Positions 51,161-60,426 are shown, numbered from the stretch's first letter. The stretch is 64,000 bases of DNA from an uncultured Candidatus Melainabacteria bacterium (GCA_949927415.1 CATLFB010000002.1:1-64000), one strand, 5' to 3'. Notes: a model not told the origin generated them from the letters alone. Translations and numbers: made by a program.

Positions 51161-51172
51161 ATCACCCCCTTT
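51161..51172 (-). promoter_or_regulatory. extended Shine-Dalgarno of the toxin frame
   Basis: AAGGGGGTGAT, ten of eleven bases complementary to the 16S tail, placed 4 bases before the GTG. It is the strongest such site in the window. Confidence 0.7.
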
Positions 51173-51358
51173 CATAGTTTAACAAATTTTGAGTTTGAGC
51201 CATGAAGTAAGATGAATTTTTCAAGGGCTTACCCTTAATTATTAATATACACTTATCGCTAATTATTTCAATCGTTCATTTTATGGATTTATAATTAATA
51301 AATAATCATCTAAACAATCTTCAATTTTTATGCTAAAATTGGGAAAAGAGGGTTAAGT

Positions 51359-51895
51359 ATGGAATTGACGGAAAAAACTCTAAGCAGTGAAACCGTTTTC
51401 GACGGCAAAATAATGACGGTCAAAAAAGACCAAATTGAACTTCCGACAGGTCAAAAATCATTCCGCGAAATTGTCGAACATTCAGGCGGCGTCGTGATTC
51501 TTGCGATTTACAAAAAAGCGGATGAAGAAAAAATTCTAATGGTGAAACAGTTCAGATATCCCTTCAAAGAAGCGGTTCTTGAACTTCCGGCAGGCAAACT
51601 CGAAAAAGGCGAAGACCCCTTTGAAGCCGCAAAACGTGAACTTAAAGAAGAAACAGGCTATGAAGCCGCAAACTGGCAGGATTTGGGGCCGATTATCACC
51701 TCGCCCGGCTACAGCAACGAAAAATTGTATCTTTACAAAGCCGAAAACCTGAAATTTGTCGGCGAATGCCCTGATGATGGCGAAATCCTTATGGAATACG
51801 AGTTTACAATCCCTGAGGTAAAAGAAATGATTAAAAACGGCAAAATAACAGATGCCAAAACCATTTGCGCTGTGATGAGAGGGCTTTACTTATGA
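51359..51895 (+). CDS. NUDIX hydrolase, ADP-ribose pyrophosphatase-like
   Basis: The 178-residue protein has a complete Nudix box: Gly in AGKLEKGEDPFEAAKRE, then LKEETGYEA. Family pattern and N-terminal dimerisation part match ADP-ribose pyrophosphatases. It would cut ADP-ribose to AMP and ribose 5-phosphate. It is about 200 bases past the type I locus and 440 bases from the ART-like gene. A GAGG site precedes the ATG. Its stop overlaps the next start (ATGA). Confidence 0.92.
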   Translation: MELTEKTLSSETVFDGKIMTVKKDQIELPTGQKSFREIVEHSGGVVILAIYKKADEEKILMVKQFRYPFKEAVLELPAGKLEKGEDPFEAAKRELKEETGYEAANWQDLGPIITSPGYSNEKLYLYKAENLKFVGECPDDGEILMEYEFTIPEVKEMIKNGKITDAKTICAVMRGLYL

Positions 51896-52686
51896 TAAAA
51901 ATGATTGCGACAGACGTTGACGGAACGCTTTTGAGATGGAGTTTTGATTTTTCGCCGGCAACAAAACAGTGCATAAAAAAACTTAAACAAAACGGCATAA
52001 AAGTTGTGCTTGTGACAGGCAGAATGCATTGTGCAGCGCTTGGAATCGCGCAGGAACTCGGAATTGACACACCCATAGTTTCTTATCAGGGCGGGATGAT
52101 TAAGGAATTTTCCAAATGCGATGATGTGCTTTTCAGAAGCGACATGGATGCTGAAAAGGCCGTTGAAATCATTGACTGGGCGCGCGATAACGATGTTCAT
52201 ATCAATCTTTATATGGATGATGTTCTCTACGTTGAAGAGGATTCCGAAACCATCCGCAAATACACGGACGCACGCTTTATCGATTATCATGTGTGCAAAT
52301 TCGACAAATTAAAAATCAAAAACGTTAACAAAATCCTCGCAATTGATTTTCAAAACCCTGAGCGCGTAACCGGCTGGGTAAACGATTTAACAAGGCTATA
52401 TCCTGATTTGTACATAATAAAATCAACCCCGTATTTTTGCGAAATCGCTTCAAAAGAAGCCACAAAAGGCAATGCGGTAGATTTTTTGCGCGAAAAATGG
52501 GGCTTGAAAAAGGAAGAAATTCTTGCACTGGGTGATCAGGATAATGATATTGAACTTTTAAAAGCCGCGGGAACTGCAGTTGCCATGGGCAATGCAAGCG
52601 ATGAGTTGAAGGCAGTTGCCGATTACATAACAGACACGGTCGAAAATGACGGATGGGTCAAAGCGGTCGAAAAATTCTGTTTTTAA
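51892..52686 (+). CDS. HAD hydrolase, Cof subfamily
   Basis: The 264-residue protein has MIATDVDGTLLRWSFDFS (catalytic Asp), VVLVTGRMHCAA, and GDQDNDIELLKAAGTAVAMGNAS. This is the Cof-type (IIB cap) HAD group that dephosphorylates sugar phosphates, FMN or similar. The ATG overlaps the NUDIX stop as ATGA, so the two are coupled. Substrate unknown. Confidence 0.93.
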   Translation: MIKMIATDVDGTLLRWSFDFSPATKQCIKKLKQNGIKVVLVTGRMHCAALGIAQELGIDTPIVSYQGGMIKEFSKCDDVLFRSDMDAEKAVEIIDWARDNDVHINLYMDDVLYVEEDSETIRKYTDARFIDYHVCKFDKLKIKNVNKILAIDFQNPERVTGWVNDLTRLYPDLYIIKSTPYFCEIASKEATKGNAVDFLREKWGLKKEEILALGDQDNDIELLKAAGTAVAMGNASDELKAVADYITDTVENDGWVKAVEKFCF

Positions 52687-52950
52687 TTTTTGAGTCGGCG
52701 TCAGTCATAACATTTTTGCCGCAAAATAGAGCGTCACAGACGTAGTGATGATTTTTTGCAAAGGCGGCGTGCGTCGAACTTTATACTATGCGGCGTTCAG
52801 GTAATTTTTTGCAAATGATTTTTGCAAAAATAAATTTTGCCCTTTTTGCAATGCACACAATAGCGCAAACCGCGCTGCCGCAGAAATCCGCCAGGTGCAC
52901 GCCTCAGTGCCTGCCGCATTCAATTCAGCATTGGATATTTGTAAAATCAA
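52687..52950. other. intergenic region, base composition unlike its surroundings
   Basis: No gene or clear hairpin terminator is seen. The stretch is richer in GC with alternating gcggcg, tgccgc and gcgc runs and poly-T/A tracts between (ttttttgcaaa repeated). It may be a decayed gene or repeat. Confidence 0.4.
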
Positions 52951-53313
52951 TTATTTCAAAAGGTTGATTAAATCCATGTTTTTTGTCATATAACTTTCGA
53001 CCCATTTGCCAAAGCATTCGTCAGCAATTTTTTTCTGGCCGGAAACCATTTGCTGGGGTGTGTATTTGGAAACGCAAGCCCATGTTGCACTTTCGAGTTC
53101 GGTTCTGTTAACACGCGCTTTCATTGAAGTTATATATCTTGTTGTTTTTGCCTTTGGAAAACCTTGCTGTGTCAGACTTTGCTCAAGAGAATAGAACATT
53201 CCTGACAAAAATCCGTCATAAAATTGTTTCTTTTCCTGCGGCGTGTAATTCAGAGCCCACGCTGAGCCGCCCAAAACAACCATTGCTAAACATAGAATCA
53301 AAAATTTTTTCAT
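52951..53313 (-). CDS. small secreted helical protein
   Basis: The 120-residue protein has a signal peptide (MKKFLILCLAMVVLGGSAWA). The mature domain is helical with two Cys (WACVSKY, ADECFGK) probably in a disulfide. No family was recognised. The start at 53313 has CAGGCGG ahead of it; the frame opens 19 codons earlier, but that would place the signal peptide inside. It is the downstream neighbour of rseP's operon in opposite reading order, 140 bases away on the same strand. Confidence 0.75.
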   Translation of the reverse strand: MKKFLILCLAMVVLGGSAWALNYTPQEKKQFYDGFLSGMFYSLEQSLTQQGFPKAKTTRYITSMKARVNRTELESATWACVSKYTPQQMVSGQKKIADECFGKWVESYMTKNMDLINLLK

Positions 53314-53404
53314 AATCCGCCTGATATACTTTATTACAACATTTTTAATTATAACATATAGCGCATACATTCACAAGCCATGAATTCAAACAGAAAATAA
53401 AAAC

Positions 53405-53430
53405 GAGGCTGAAATCTTCAATCAGCCCCG
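53405..53430 (-). terminator. rseP terminator
   Basis: GGGGCTGA and TCAGCCTC on the minus strand, followed by GTTTTTA. Confidence 0.7.
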
Positions 53431-53451
53431 CTTTCAAAAAAATCAAAAATG

Positions 53452-54819
53452 TTAAATTTTATGTGTTATTAATGCATAAATATCATTAAACAGCACAAAC
53501 ACCATCAAAATTATCAGGAACATAAAGCCGGCGGTTCCGATTCTTTCGATTGTTTTTTCATCGAGCGGTCTTCCGCGGAGTTTTTCGATTAACAGGAACA
53601 AAACATGTCCGCCATCCAAAGCCGGTATCGGCAAAAAGTTCACGATAGCCAAATCCAGCGAAATCAAAGCCGCAAGAAGAATTCCCTGAAAAATACCTTC
53701 GTTTTTAATCTTGTCGCCGCCGATTTTCGTAATCAAAATCACGCCATGAAGGTCATTTAGCGGAACTTTTCCGGTGAAAATCTGCTTCAATCCGTACAAA
53801 AGCATAAAAGTGTTGTCATAAAGGTATTTGCTACTGCCTTTGATGATTCCTTTAAAACCTTTTGTCGGAATTATGATTTCATCAGCGTCATATTCTACCC
53901 CGATTAGCCCGTCTTTGCTTGAATACAGCGGAGGAAGTTTTATCAGTTTGCCATCTCTCTCTACTGTAATATTCAGCGGGTGAACATTGTCTGAAATCGC
54001 GTGTGCAATATCGTTTAGGGAAACTGTTCCGTCTGAAATCAAAAACTTTTTCCCTTCAAGTTCATCACGCAATTTTTGCTGTTTTTCATTGAGTTTGATT
54101 TGATTGTCTTTTATTTTTTCTAATCCGGTAAGCTGGTCTTTCGATAGCGTAATCGCTGATTCGGTGCCGGTATTTGGAAGTTTTATCATGATATCTTCCG
54201 GAATTATCTCATCAGAGGTAAATGCAGGGTTAAGTTTTTTCAAAAGTTCGTAATTTTGCGCAATATAGACTTCATCAGCTTTTCCGTCAAACTTTTTGCT
54301 TTGCTGCGAGTATGCTATCAATCCATACGGAGAAAGGATTTTAGATCCGTTAATCTCAACGATTTTGTCGCCGGGTTTAATTTGCGATTGCGCGATATAT
54401 TCGTTTTTGTCAGGTTTAAGTTTTGAAACAGAAACGTCGTACTTTCCGCTCGGCAATTGCCCCCAGAGCGCTGCTGTCAAAAACACAAGCACAAATGCCA
54501 TAACAACATTTGCAAAAACGCCCGCTGACACAACGATTAAACGCTGATAGATTGGTCTGTTCATAAACCTGTCAGGCGAATCGGCCGGAAGTTCATCGTC
54601 TTTTTCATCGTCCGGAAATGCGACATAACCGCCAAGAAGAAAAGCATGGATTAAGACTTTAACATCTCCAACCTGCCCTTCCCACAAAGTCGGCCCAATC
54701 GGAAGCCCGAAACCGAATTTTGCAACCTTCATTTTAAACATCTTTGCGGCCAGAAAGTGACCTGCCTCATGGACTAAAATCAGGATACTCAAAAGAAGTA
54801 TCATTATTACTATAGACAT
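53452..54819 (-). CDS. rseP: RseP-like site-2 zinc metalloprotease
   Basis: The 455-residue protein has the zinc site HEAGH near residue 17, FGFGLPIGP, and the C-terminal metal ligand NFLPIPALDGGH, with four membrane helices. The periplasmic middle has a PDZ half (IKPGDKIVEINGSKIL) followed by a large insert of about 120 residues, partly coiled coil (IKDNQIKLNEKQQKLRDEL). RseP cleaves membrane anti-sigma factors or signal peptide remnants within the bilayer. An AGGGG site precedes the ATG. The -10 of its promoter lies in the R2 repeat upstream. Confidence 0.93.
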   Translation of the reverse strand: MSIVIMILLLSILILVHEAGHFLAAKMFKMKVAKFGFGLPIGPTLWEGQVGDVKVLIHAFLLGGYVAFPDDEKDDELPADSPDRFMNRPIYQRLIVVSAGVFANVVMAFVLVFLTAALWGQLPSGKYDVSVSKLKPDKNEYIAQSQIKPGDKIVEINGSKILSPYGLIAYSQQSKKFDGKADEVYIAQNYELLKKLNPAFTSDEIIPEDIMIKLPNTGTESAITLSKDQLTGLEKIKDNQIKLNEKQQKLRDELEGKKFLISDGTVSLNDIAHAISDNVHPLNITVERDGKLIKLPPLYSSKDGLIGVEYDADEIIIPTKGFKGIIKGSSKYLYDNTFMLLYGLKQIFTGKVPLNDLHGVILITKIGGDKIKNEGIFQGILLAALISLDLAIVNFLPIPALDGGHVLFLLIEKLRGRPLDEKTIERIGTAGFMFLIILMVFVLFNDIYALITHKI

Positions 54820-54851
54820 ATTTCCCCTTTGTTAGTTCTCTCGTAACTTTT

Positions 54852-55062
54852 TTATTATAGCATGAGAAAGTGAAAAGTGAGGCAATAAAGTGAAAGGTGA
54901 GTGGTGAGTAGTGAAAGGTCGGATACGAGGAGTTTATTATTTGTAAAATCCGACGATTTTGGTTTTTTATAACAAAATAAGAAATGTTTGTTGAAATCAA
55001 CTTCCGATACGGTCTTTTCACCTTTCACTATGTTCTTTTCACTTTCTCGTGCTATAATAAAA
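54852..55062. repeat. R2 element with outward-facing -10 boxes
   Basis: Both outer ends carry TTATTATAGCA-GAGAAAGTGAAAAG as inverted repeats of 26 bases with one mismatch. Internal parts match the copy at 48645 in reverse orientation. On the minus strand a TATAAT at 54854-54859 precedes rseP. On the plus strand a TATAAT at 55053-55058 lies 6 nt before the TPR gene ATG. Confidence 0.8.
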
Positions 55063-55064
55063 TC

Positions 55065-56831
55065 ATGGACAAAATGAATTTAGATGAAATTAACCAACTG
55101 GTTATAGATAAAAAATTTGAAGAAGCTAAAAATGAACTTCTTAAACACAATCTCGATGAAGAAAAAGATATTGAAGCGCTAAAACTTCTCGGGCTTTGTA
55201 ACGTCAATCTGGAATGCTTCACAGATGGCAAAAGCAACTTCGAAACCGTCGTAAAATACGACCCTGAAGATGCCTCAAGCTGGTTTTATCTCGCAAACTG
55301 CTATGATAATCTGAACGATTTATTGCATGCAAAATCAGCTTACTGCAAGGTTATTGAACTTCGCGAAAACTTTCTTGACGCTTACAAAAACCTCTGCATA
55401 ATATATGTCAGAAGCGAAGAGCCGCAAAACGCCATTGATTTGGCCTTAAAAGCACTTGAATTCGAAAAAGAAGACTACACGCTCTACTACATTGTCGGAA
55501 CAGCTTATATGTCCATGAAAAATTTCGAAGAAAGCGTCAAATACCTTGAAAAAGCGCTTGAACTCAATCCTGAGCATTCGCAGCTTTACAACAACCTCGG
55601 AACTTCATACATTACAATCGGCCAGCTTGACAAAGCATACGAAAATTTCCTAAAAGCAAGCGAATTTGACCCTGAAAATTCAATCACATATTTCAATATT
55701 GCCTCAATTCTTCAACTGCAAAATAAGCATGAAGAAGCTTGTGAATATTTTGAAAAGGCTTACGCAATAGAGCCGGAAGACAGCTATCTTGTGGCCATGG
55801 CGCTTTCAGAAACCAAGTGCGGAAAATACGACAACGCAATCTCGCACTACAAGACCCTTATCAGCCACCATCCGGAAAAAGATATTTATCAATACAATCT
55901 GGCCTGCTGTTACGAATTGAAAGGCGACTACAATTATGCAATCGGGATTTTGGCGCATCTTGTAATGCTTAATCCCAAATCCGTCTCAATGGCGCAAAAG
56001 CTTGCTAATCTTTACATCAAAACCGGTAAGCCCGCACCTGCAAAAGAGATTTATGAAAAAATTCTTCTGCAAGGCAATGTCAAAGAAGATTTGTACTACG
56101 AATTTGCGCATGTCTGCATTATGACAAACGATACGGACAAGGCCGAAAAAATTCTCAAAAAAGTTATCGAACTTAACCCTGAACATGCGCAATCGCATAA
56201 GGATTTGGGCGTTATTTACCTTAGCAAACGGCTTTTCGATTATGCAAAAGACGAGTTTGAAACAGCCTACAAGCTTGCGCCGGACAATTTTTCGATTTTG
56301 TTTGAATACGCGAATTATCTGCATGCAACAACGGTTTTTGAAGAAGCAGACAGGATGTATGCAAAAGCGCTCGAAATTGAGCCGGACAACCGCGATGCGC
56401 TTGCGTTTTCAGCATTGAACAAACTTCACACAAACGATTTAGAAACAGCGCTTGAGCAAATTAACAAAGCAATCGCGAATTCTGTTCACAATGGATTTTT
56501 GCTTTATATAGCCGGAAAAGTCCGGTTTGCGATGAAGGATTTTGAGGGTGCGAAAGATTTTCTGATAAAATCCTATGAACTTGAGCAGGTGGAAGATGTT
56601 GAAAATCTTCTGGGAATTTGCTATTTGGAGCTTGGAAACTTTGGACAGGCAAATGTGATTTTTGAAAACCTGCAAAAAGACAACCCGGGCAATATAAATC
56701 TTCTTTTGAACCGTGCAAAATGTTTTGAAAAAATGAACGACGCAGATTCAGCCCTCCGCGTATTGGAAGAGGCTGTGGAAATTTTCCCTGACTGCGAAGA
56801 AGCTCACGAAATGATTAGGCGCCTTTCTTAG
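55065..56831 (+). CDS. TPR-repeat protein
   Basis: The 588-residue protein consists of about fifteen tetratricopeptide repeats, e.g. SWFYLANCYDNLNDLLHAKS, SQLYNNLGTSYITIGQLDKA and ALEINPEH-type turns. There is no signal peptide or enzymatic domain. TPR arrays bind partner proteins. The ATG at 55065 is 6 nt after TATAAT, inside the end of an R2 repeat, with no ribosome site. The frame also opens at 54984 within the repeat, which is unlikely to be used. Partners are unknown. Confidence 0.9.
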   Translation: MDKMNLDEINQLVIDKKFEEAKNELLKHNLDEEKDIEALKLLGLCNVNLECFTDGKSNFETVVKYDPEDASSWFYLANCYDNLNDLLHAKSAYCKVIELRENFLDAYKNLCIIYVRSEEPQNAIDLALKALEFEKEDYTLYYIVGTAYMSMKNFEESVKYLEKALELNPEHSQLYNNLGTSYITIGQLDKAYENFLKASEFDPENSITYFNIASILQLQNKHEEACEYFEKAYAIEPEDSYLVAMALSETKCGKYDNAISHYKTLISHHPEKDIYQYNLACCYELKGDYNYAIGILAHLVMLNPKSVSMAQKLANLYIKTGKPAPAKEIYEKILLQGNVKEDLYYEFAHVCIMTNDTDKAEKILKKVIELNPEHAQSHKDLGVIYLSKRLFDYAKDEFETAYKLAPDNFSILFEYANYLHATTVFEEADRMYAKALEIEPDNRDALAFSALNKLHTNDLETALEQINKAIANSVHNGFLLYIAGKVRFAMKDFEGAKDFLIKSYELEQVEDVENLLGICYLELGNFGQANVIFENLQKDNPGNINLLLNRAKCFEKMNDADSALRVLEEAVEIFPDCEEAHEMIRRLS

Positions 56832-57465
56832 ATGGATTTTTGGTAGGGTGAAAGGAGCGTAAGCGACTGAAACCCGTAAGAGCAAACAATTCAATGGAGC
56901 GGCTTAAAGCTGTGAGGCTTTAATAAATAGCGGAGTGCTTGAATTGGTGCTACGCACGTAGGCACACAGGAACTGTCATACCGAAGTCGCTTTTGAGGGA
57001 ATTAGGCGCTGGAAGTGCAGAATTAGGACAAGGGGCGCTTGGAAAGGGCAACGTCTTCTGACGATACCCCTAAAATCCCACTGAAACCGTCGCATCCCCT
57101 CTCCTGGTAGAGGAGAGGGCAGAATTTCAACTTAAGCCCGCCTATTGGCGGGGCGAAAGTTAGAAATTCGGGTGAGGTGCTACGCACGTAGATGGATTTT
57201 CGCTTACGTGAAGTGAACTTGAGTGAGCGAAACCCGAAAGAGCAACAATTCAATGGAGTGGCTTAAAGCTGTGAGGCTTTAATAAATAGCGGAGTGCTTG
57301 AATTGGTGTTACGCACGTAGGCACACAGGAACTGTCATACCGAAGTCGCTTTTGAGGGAATTAGGCGCTGGAAGTGCAGAATTAGGACAGTAGCGCTTGG
57401 AAAAGACGATGTATCCTCACGATTGTTGTGAAACGTTACGGTTTTATTACGTACGCAGATGGCTT
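56831..57465. repeat. R1 repeat, copy d with internal tandem duplication
   Basis: Four boxes (56950, 57180, 57309, 57447), a CCCTCTCCT hairpin at 57097-57119 and two AATTCAA hairpin modules. A unit of about 360 bp starting gatggatttt at 56831 recurs, partially, from 57191. Nothing else is seen in the 750-base gap up to 57582. Confidence 0.8.
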
Positions 57466-57581
57466 TTCCGCAGGAGTTTAAAAAACTTCACTCGCATATT
57501 TAAAAATTTCTCCTCCAAACAGATGATTTAATTAAAGATTTTTTCCGAATTTCCGTTAATATTTCAAACAGGAGACATTAT

Positions 57582-57947
57582 ATGTTTAATTCGGTTAACA
57601 ATCCCTTCAACAGGGCAATTTCGTCGTCCACATCTTCTGACGGCAACGGCAAAAAACAAAAAGAAGACCCCAAAAAAGAACTTAAAAAATACCTTGAAGA
57701 GGAAGAACCGGATGAGGTGAGGCTTGGCGGAATGCCGGTTTTGACAGAAGACGAAATCAAAGCGATGGTATTTTCTTACATCAACAATCTTAAAACCGAA
57801 CACAAAGAGCGCGAAAAAGTTGTGCAAAAGCTTGAGAAGTATCTTGAAAAGTTCGATGTTCAAAAGTTTATGAAGCGAAATCCGAATATGACAAGCCCTG
57901 ATTTTTACATGATTATGTACAACGAGACCGAAGGTTTGGTGAAATAA
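57582..57947 (+). CDS. unknown charged coiled-coil protein
   Basis: The 121-residue protein has a polar Ser/Asn N-terminus, a highly charged middle (KKQKEDPKKELKKYLEEEEP) and a coiled coil (KTEHKEREKVVQKLEKYLEK). No domain or membrane segment was recognised. A CAGGAG site precedes the ATG. It is a lone gene, convergent with der. Confidence 0.65.
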   Translation: MFNSVNNPFNRAISSSTSSDGNGKKQKEDPKKELKKYLEEEEPDEVRLGGMPVLTEDEIKAMVFSYINNLKTEHKEREKVVQKLEKYLEKFDVQKFMKRNPNMTSPDFYMIMYNETEGLVK

Positions 57948-58082
57948 GTTTTATTTTGCGCAAAGCCGGCCCTTGGCGGATTGTGAGATATGAAAAAGCG
58001 CGGAATGAAAAAACTTACCAATTTATGATAAATTTAGTTGAACATTCAACAATCAAACTCTTGATGTTTTTTATCATTTCTG

Positions 58083-58110
58083 CAAAAATAGTCAGCCTTT
58101 GACTATTTTT
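58083..58110 (-). terminator. der terminator overlapping its stop codon
   Basis: AAAAATAGTCA and TGACTATTTTT form a hairpin that includes the TAG stop of der. Confidence 0.75.
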
Positions 58111-59434
58111 GTTTGTCGCTGCGCTCCCGCACTGAAATCCTTATCGGTGTGCCGAAAAATCCGAATGCTTCTCTAAGTTTGTTTTCTATATAACGTTTGT
58201 AATGGTCTTTCAGCAAATCAGCGTTGTTTGCAAAGATTACAAATGTCGGAGGTGCTACGTTTGACTGCGTTGTGTACAATATCTTCAAACGTTTTCCCTT
58301 GACGCTTGTTGGAGGGTTCAGCGAGTAAAGTTCTTTCATAACTTTATTCAAAAGCCCTGTGGAAACACGTTTTGTGCACTGTTCGTAAACTTCTTGTGCC
58401 TTTTCAAATATCTGCGGCAGACGCTGTCTTGTTAGAGCGCTTATGTAAATCTTGGGCGCAAATTCCAAAAACGGAATTTCGTTCGACAAATTTTTGTCAA
58501 ACTGATTTATCGTGTTTGCTTTTTTGTCTTCAATCAAATCCCACTTATTAACTGCAATTATGATGCCTTTTCCGGCTTCCAGAATGATTGAGGCAATCTT
58601 TTTGTCCTGATCTGAAATCCCTTCTTTGGCGTCGATTACCAGAAGTGCCACGTTGCACTCTCTGATTGAGCGGATTGCGCGGTCTACGGCAAATTTTTCA
58701 ACACCGTAATCGACTTTTGCTTTTTTGCGGATTCCAGCAGTATCGACAATAATGAATTCTTTGTCTTTGTAAGTTATGCGGCTGTCAATGCTGTCGCGCG
58801 TTGTGCCGGAAACGTCAGAGACAATTACGCGGTTTTCATTCAAAAGGCTGTTAACAATTGAAGATTTTCCGGCATTCGGACGGCCGACAATTGCAATTTT
58901 TATTGTGGCATCTTCGGTTTCTTCTACGTCTGAAGAAAAATCTTCGGTAATGATTTCCAGCAAATCTCCAACCCCGCCGCTTCCATGTAGCGCCGAAATC
59001 CCGATAGGATCACCAAGAGCCAGTGAATAAAAATCGTTTACCATATATAAAGATTCAGGATTGTCAAGCTTGTTTACTGCAACATATACGGGCTTTCCGC
59101 TCTGGCGCAGGATGTTTGCAATGTCATAGTCAACCGGATTCACGCCGCTTTTGCCGTCAACAAGAAAAATAATTTTGTCGGCTTCTTCTGTTGCGATATG
59201 CGCCTGATCAAAAATTGAAACCATAATTTCGTCTTCATCACCCGGAATAATTCCGCCTGTGTCGATTACGGTGAATTTTTTGTCCTGCCATTCCACATCA
59301 AAATAAATTCTGTCGCGCGTGACGCCCGGCAAATCATCTACAATCGAGTTTCTTGAACCCAGAAGACGGTTTACAAATGTCGATTTGCCGACATTTGGCC
59401 TTCCAACTATTGCTACTATCGGTTTTCTTTCCAT
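58103..59434 (-). CDS. der: GTPase Der (EngA)
   Basis: The 443-residue protein has two tandem G domains with P-loops GRPNVGKST and GRPNAGKSS, their VNKLD and VNKWD boxes, and a C-terminal KH-like domain. Der is needed for 50S ribosome assembly. The ATG at 59434 lies 6 nt after TAAACT with no ribosome site, so it may be leaderless; its -35 is weak. Confidence 0.97.
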   Translation of the reverse strand: MERKPIVAIVGRPNVGKSTFVNRLLGSRNSIVDDLPGVTRDRIYFDVEWQDKKFTVIDTGGIIPGDEDEIMVSIFDQAHIATEEADKIIFLVDGKSGVNPVDYDIANILRQSGKPVYVAVNKLDNPESLYMVNDFYSLALGDPIGISALHGSGGVGDLLEIITEDFSSDVEETEDATIKIAIVGRPNAGKSSIVNSLLNENRVIVSDVSGTTRDSIDSRITYKDKEFIIVDTAGIRKKAKVDYGVEKFAVDRAIRSIRECNVALLVIDAKEGISDQDKKIASIILEAGKGIIIAVNKWDLIEDKKANTINQFDKNLSNEIPFLEFAPKIYISALTRQRLPQIFEKAQEVYEQCTKRVSTGLLNKVMKELYSLNPPTSVKGKRLKILYTTQSNVAPPTFVIFANNADLLKDHYKRYIENKLREAFGFFGTPIRISVRERSDKQK

Positions 59435-59578
59435 AGGATTAGTTTAACACAAATATTTAATATTTTTTTGCGACTACGGTGTGAAAGTCCAAATTTAACA
59501 AAATTTAACTTTTAAAATTAGTTTGAAAGGATTATAATTATTTTAAAGAGAAAATATTTGGGACAGGGGAAATTTTAA

Positions 59579-60196
59579 ATGGATGGTTACAGTTTCGAAC
59601 TTATTACAGGGCCGATGAGCTGCGGCAAGACAGAAGAACTTTTGAGACGTGTCAGACGCTGTATTATTGCGAAAAAAAGGGTTAAGGTTATATCTCCGGA
59701 TGTAGATACGCGCGCAAAAGGGGATTATATAGAATCTCGCAACGGACTTTGGCTTGATGCGATAAAGGTGAAACATTCCATTCAGATTTTGAGTCTTGTG
59801 AAGCCGGATGATGAAGTTGTTGCGATTGACGAACTTCAATTTTTTGATGCAAATATTACAAAAGTCATTGCAAAACTTATGGAAGAGGGGAAAAAGGTTA
59901 TCGGAACGGGCTTGGAACTTGATTTCAAAGCAGAACCGTTCGGGCAGATGCCGCAATTGCTGTGTTTAGCGACAACTGTGGACAAGCTTCATGCGGTTTG
60001 CATGAAGTGCGGATGCGAACATGCAACACGCACGCAAAGGCTTATTGACGGCAAGCCTGCCGACAAGAATTCACCGCTTATTATGATTGGCGGCGACGAG
60101 ACTTACGAGGCAAGATGCGTAAAGTGTTATGAACTTCCGGACAGAAATCATGACAAGCATAAACCCGGGTTGAAAGTTTTGCCGTTTGTTAAATAA
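59579..60196 (+). CDS. tdk: thymidine kinase
   Basis: The 205-residue protein has the type II thymidine kinase P-loop GPMSCGKTEELLRR, VAIDELQFFD, a lasso region and a zinc finger (CMKCGCEHATRTQR, RCVKCYEL). It phosphorylates thymidine for salvage. A GGGG site precedes the ATG. An R2 element follows the stop directly. Confidence 0.96.
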   Translation: MDGYSFELITGPMSCGKTEELLRRVRRCIIAKKRVKVISPDVDTRAKGDYIESRNGLWLDAIKVKHSIQILSLVKPDDEVVAIDELQFFDANITKVIAKLMEEGKKVIGTGLELDFKAEPFGQMPQLLCLATTVDKLHAVCMKCGCEHATRTQRLIDGKPADKNSPLIMIGGDETYEARCVKCYELPDRNHDKHKPGLKVLPFVK

Positions 60197-60358
60197 AGTG
60201 AAAAGTGAAAGGTGAGTGGTGAAAAGTCGGTTACGGTTAATTATTACCCGTAAATTCCGACGATTTTCCAATTCATTATAGACCTTTATGGAAAACTTTT
60301 GTTGAAAATCACTTTCCCGATACGGTCTTTTCACCTTTCACTCTGTTCTTTTCACCCT
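60197..60358. repeat. R2 element
   Basis: Left end gtgaaaagtgaaaggtgag then aagtcggttacgg; right end cgatacggtcttttcacc then tttcactctgttcttttcac. It begins at the tdk stop codon. Confidence 0.8.
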
Positions 60359-60414
60359 TTTGCTCCATCTGCCCGACTCACTTAAATAAATGATGATTTT
60401 TTTTCAAAAATCGT

Positions 60415-60420
60415 TATAAT
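60415..60420 (+). promoter_or_regulatory. -10 box 6 nt before the 60427 start
   Basis: TATAAT followed by 6 nt and ATG; no ribosome site. The -35 region is not recognisable. Confidence 0.5.
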
Positions 60421-60426
60421 TTTTGT

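Noticed and set aside
51089-51205. Plus-strand 38-codon frame starting at 51089
   Set aside because: No ribosome site precedes it, and the terminator base pairing and extended Shine-Dalgarno support the minus-strand frame instead.
15260-57465. ctacgcacgtag boxes as a CRISPR array
   Set aside because: Spacing is irregular, spacers are related to each other, and no cas gene is present.
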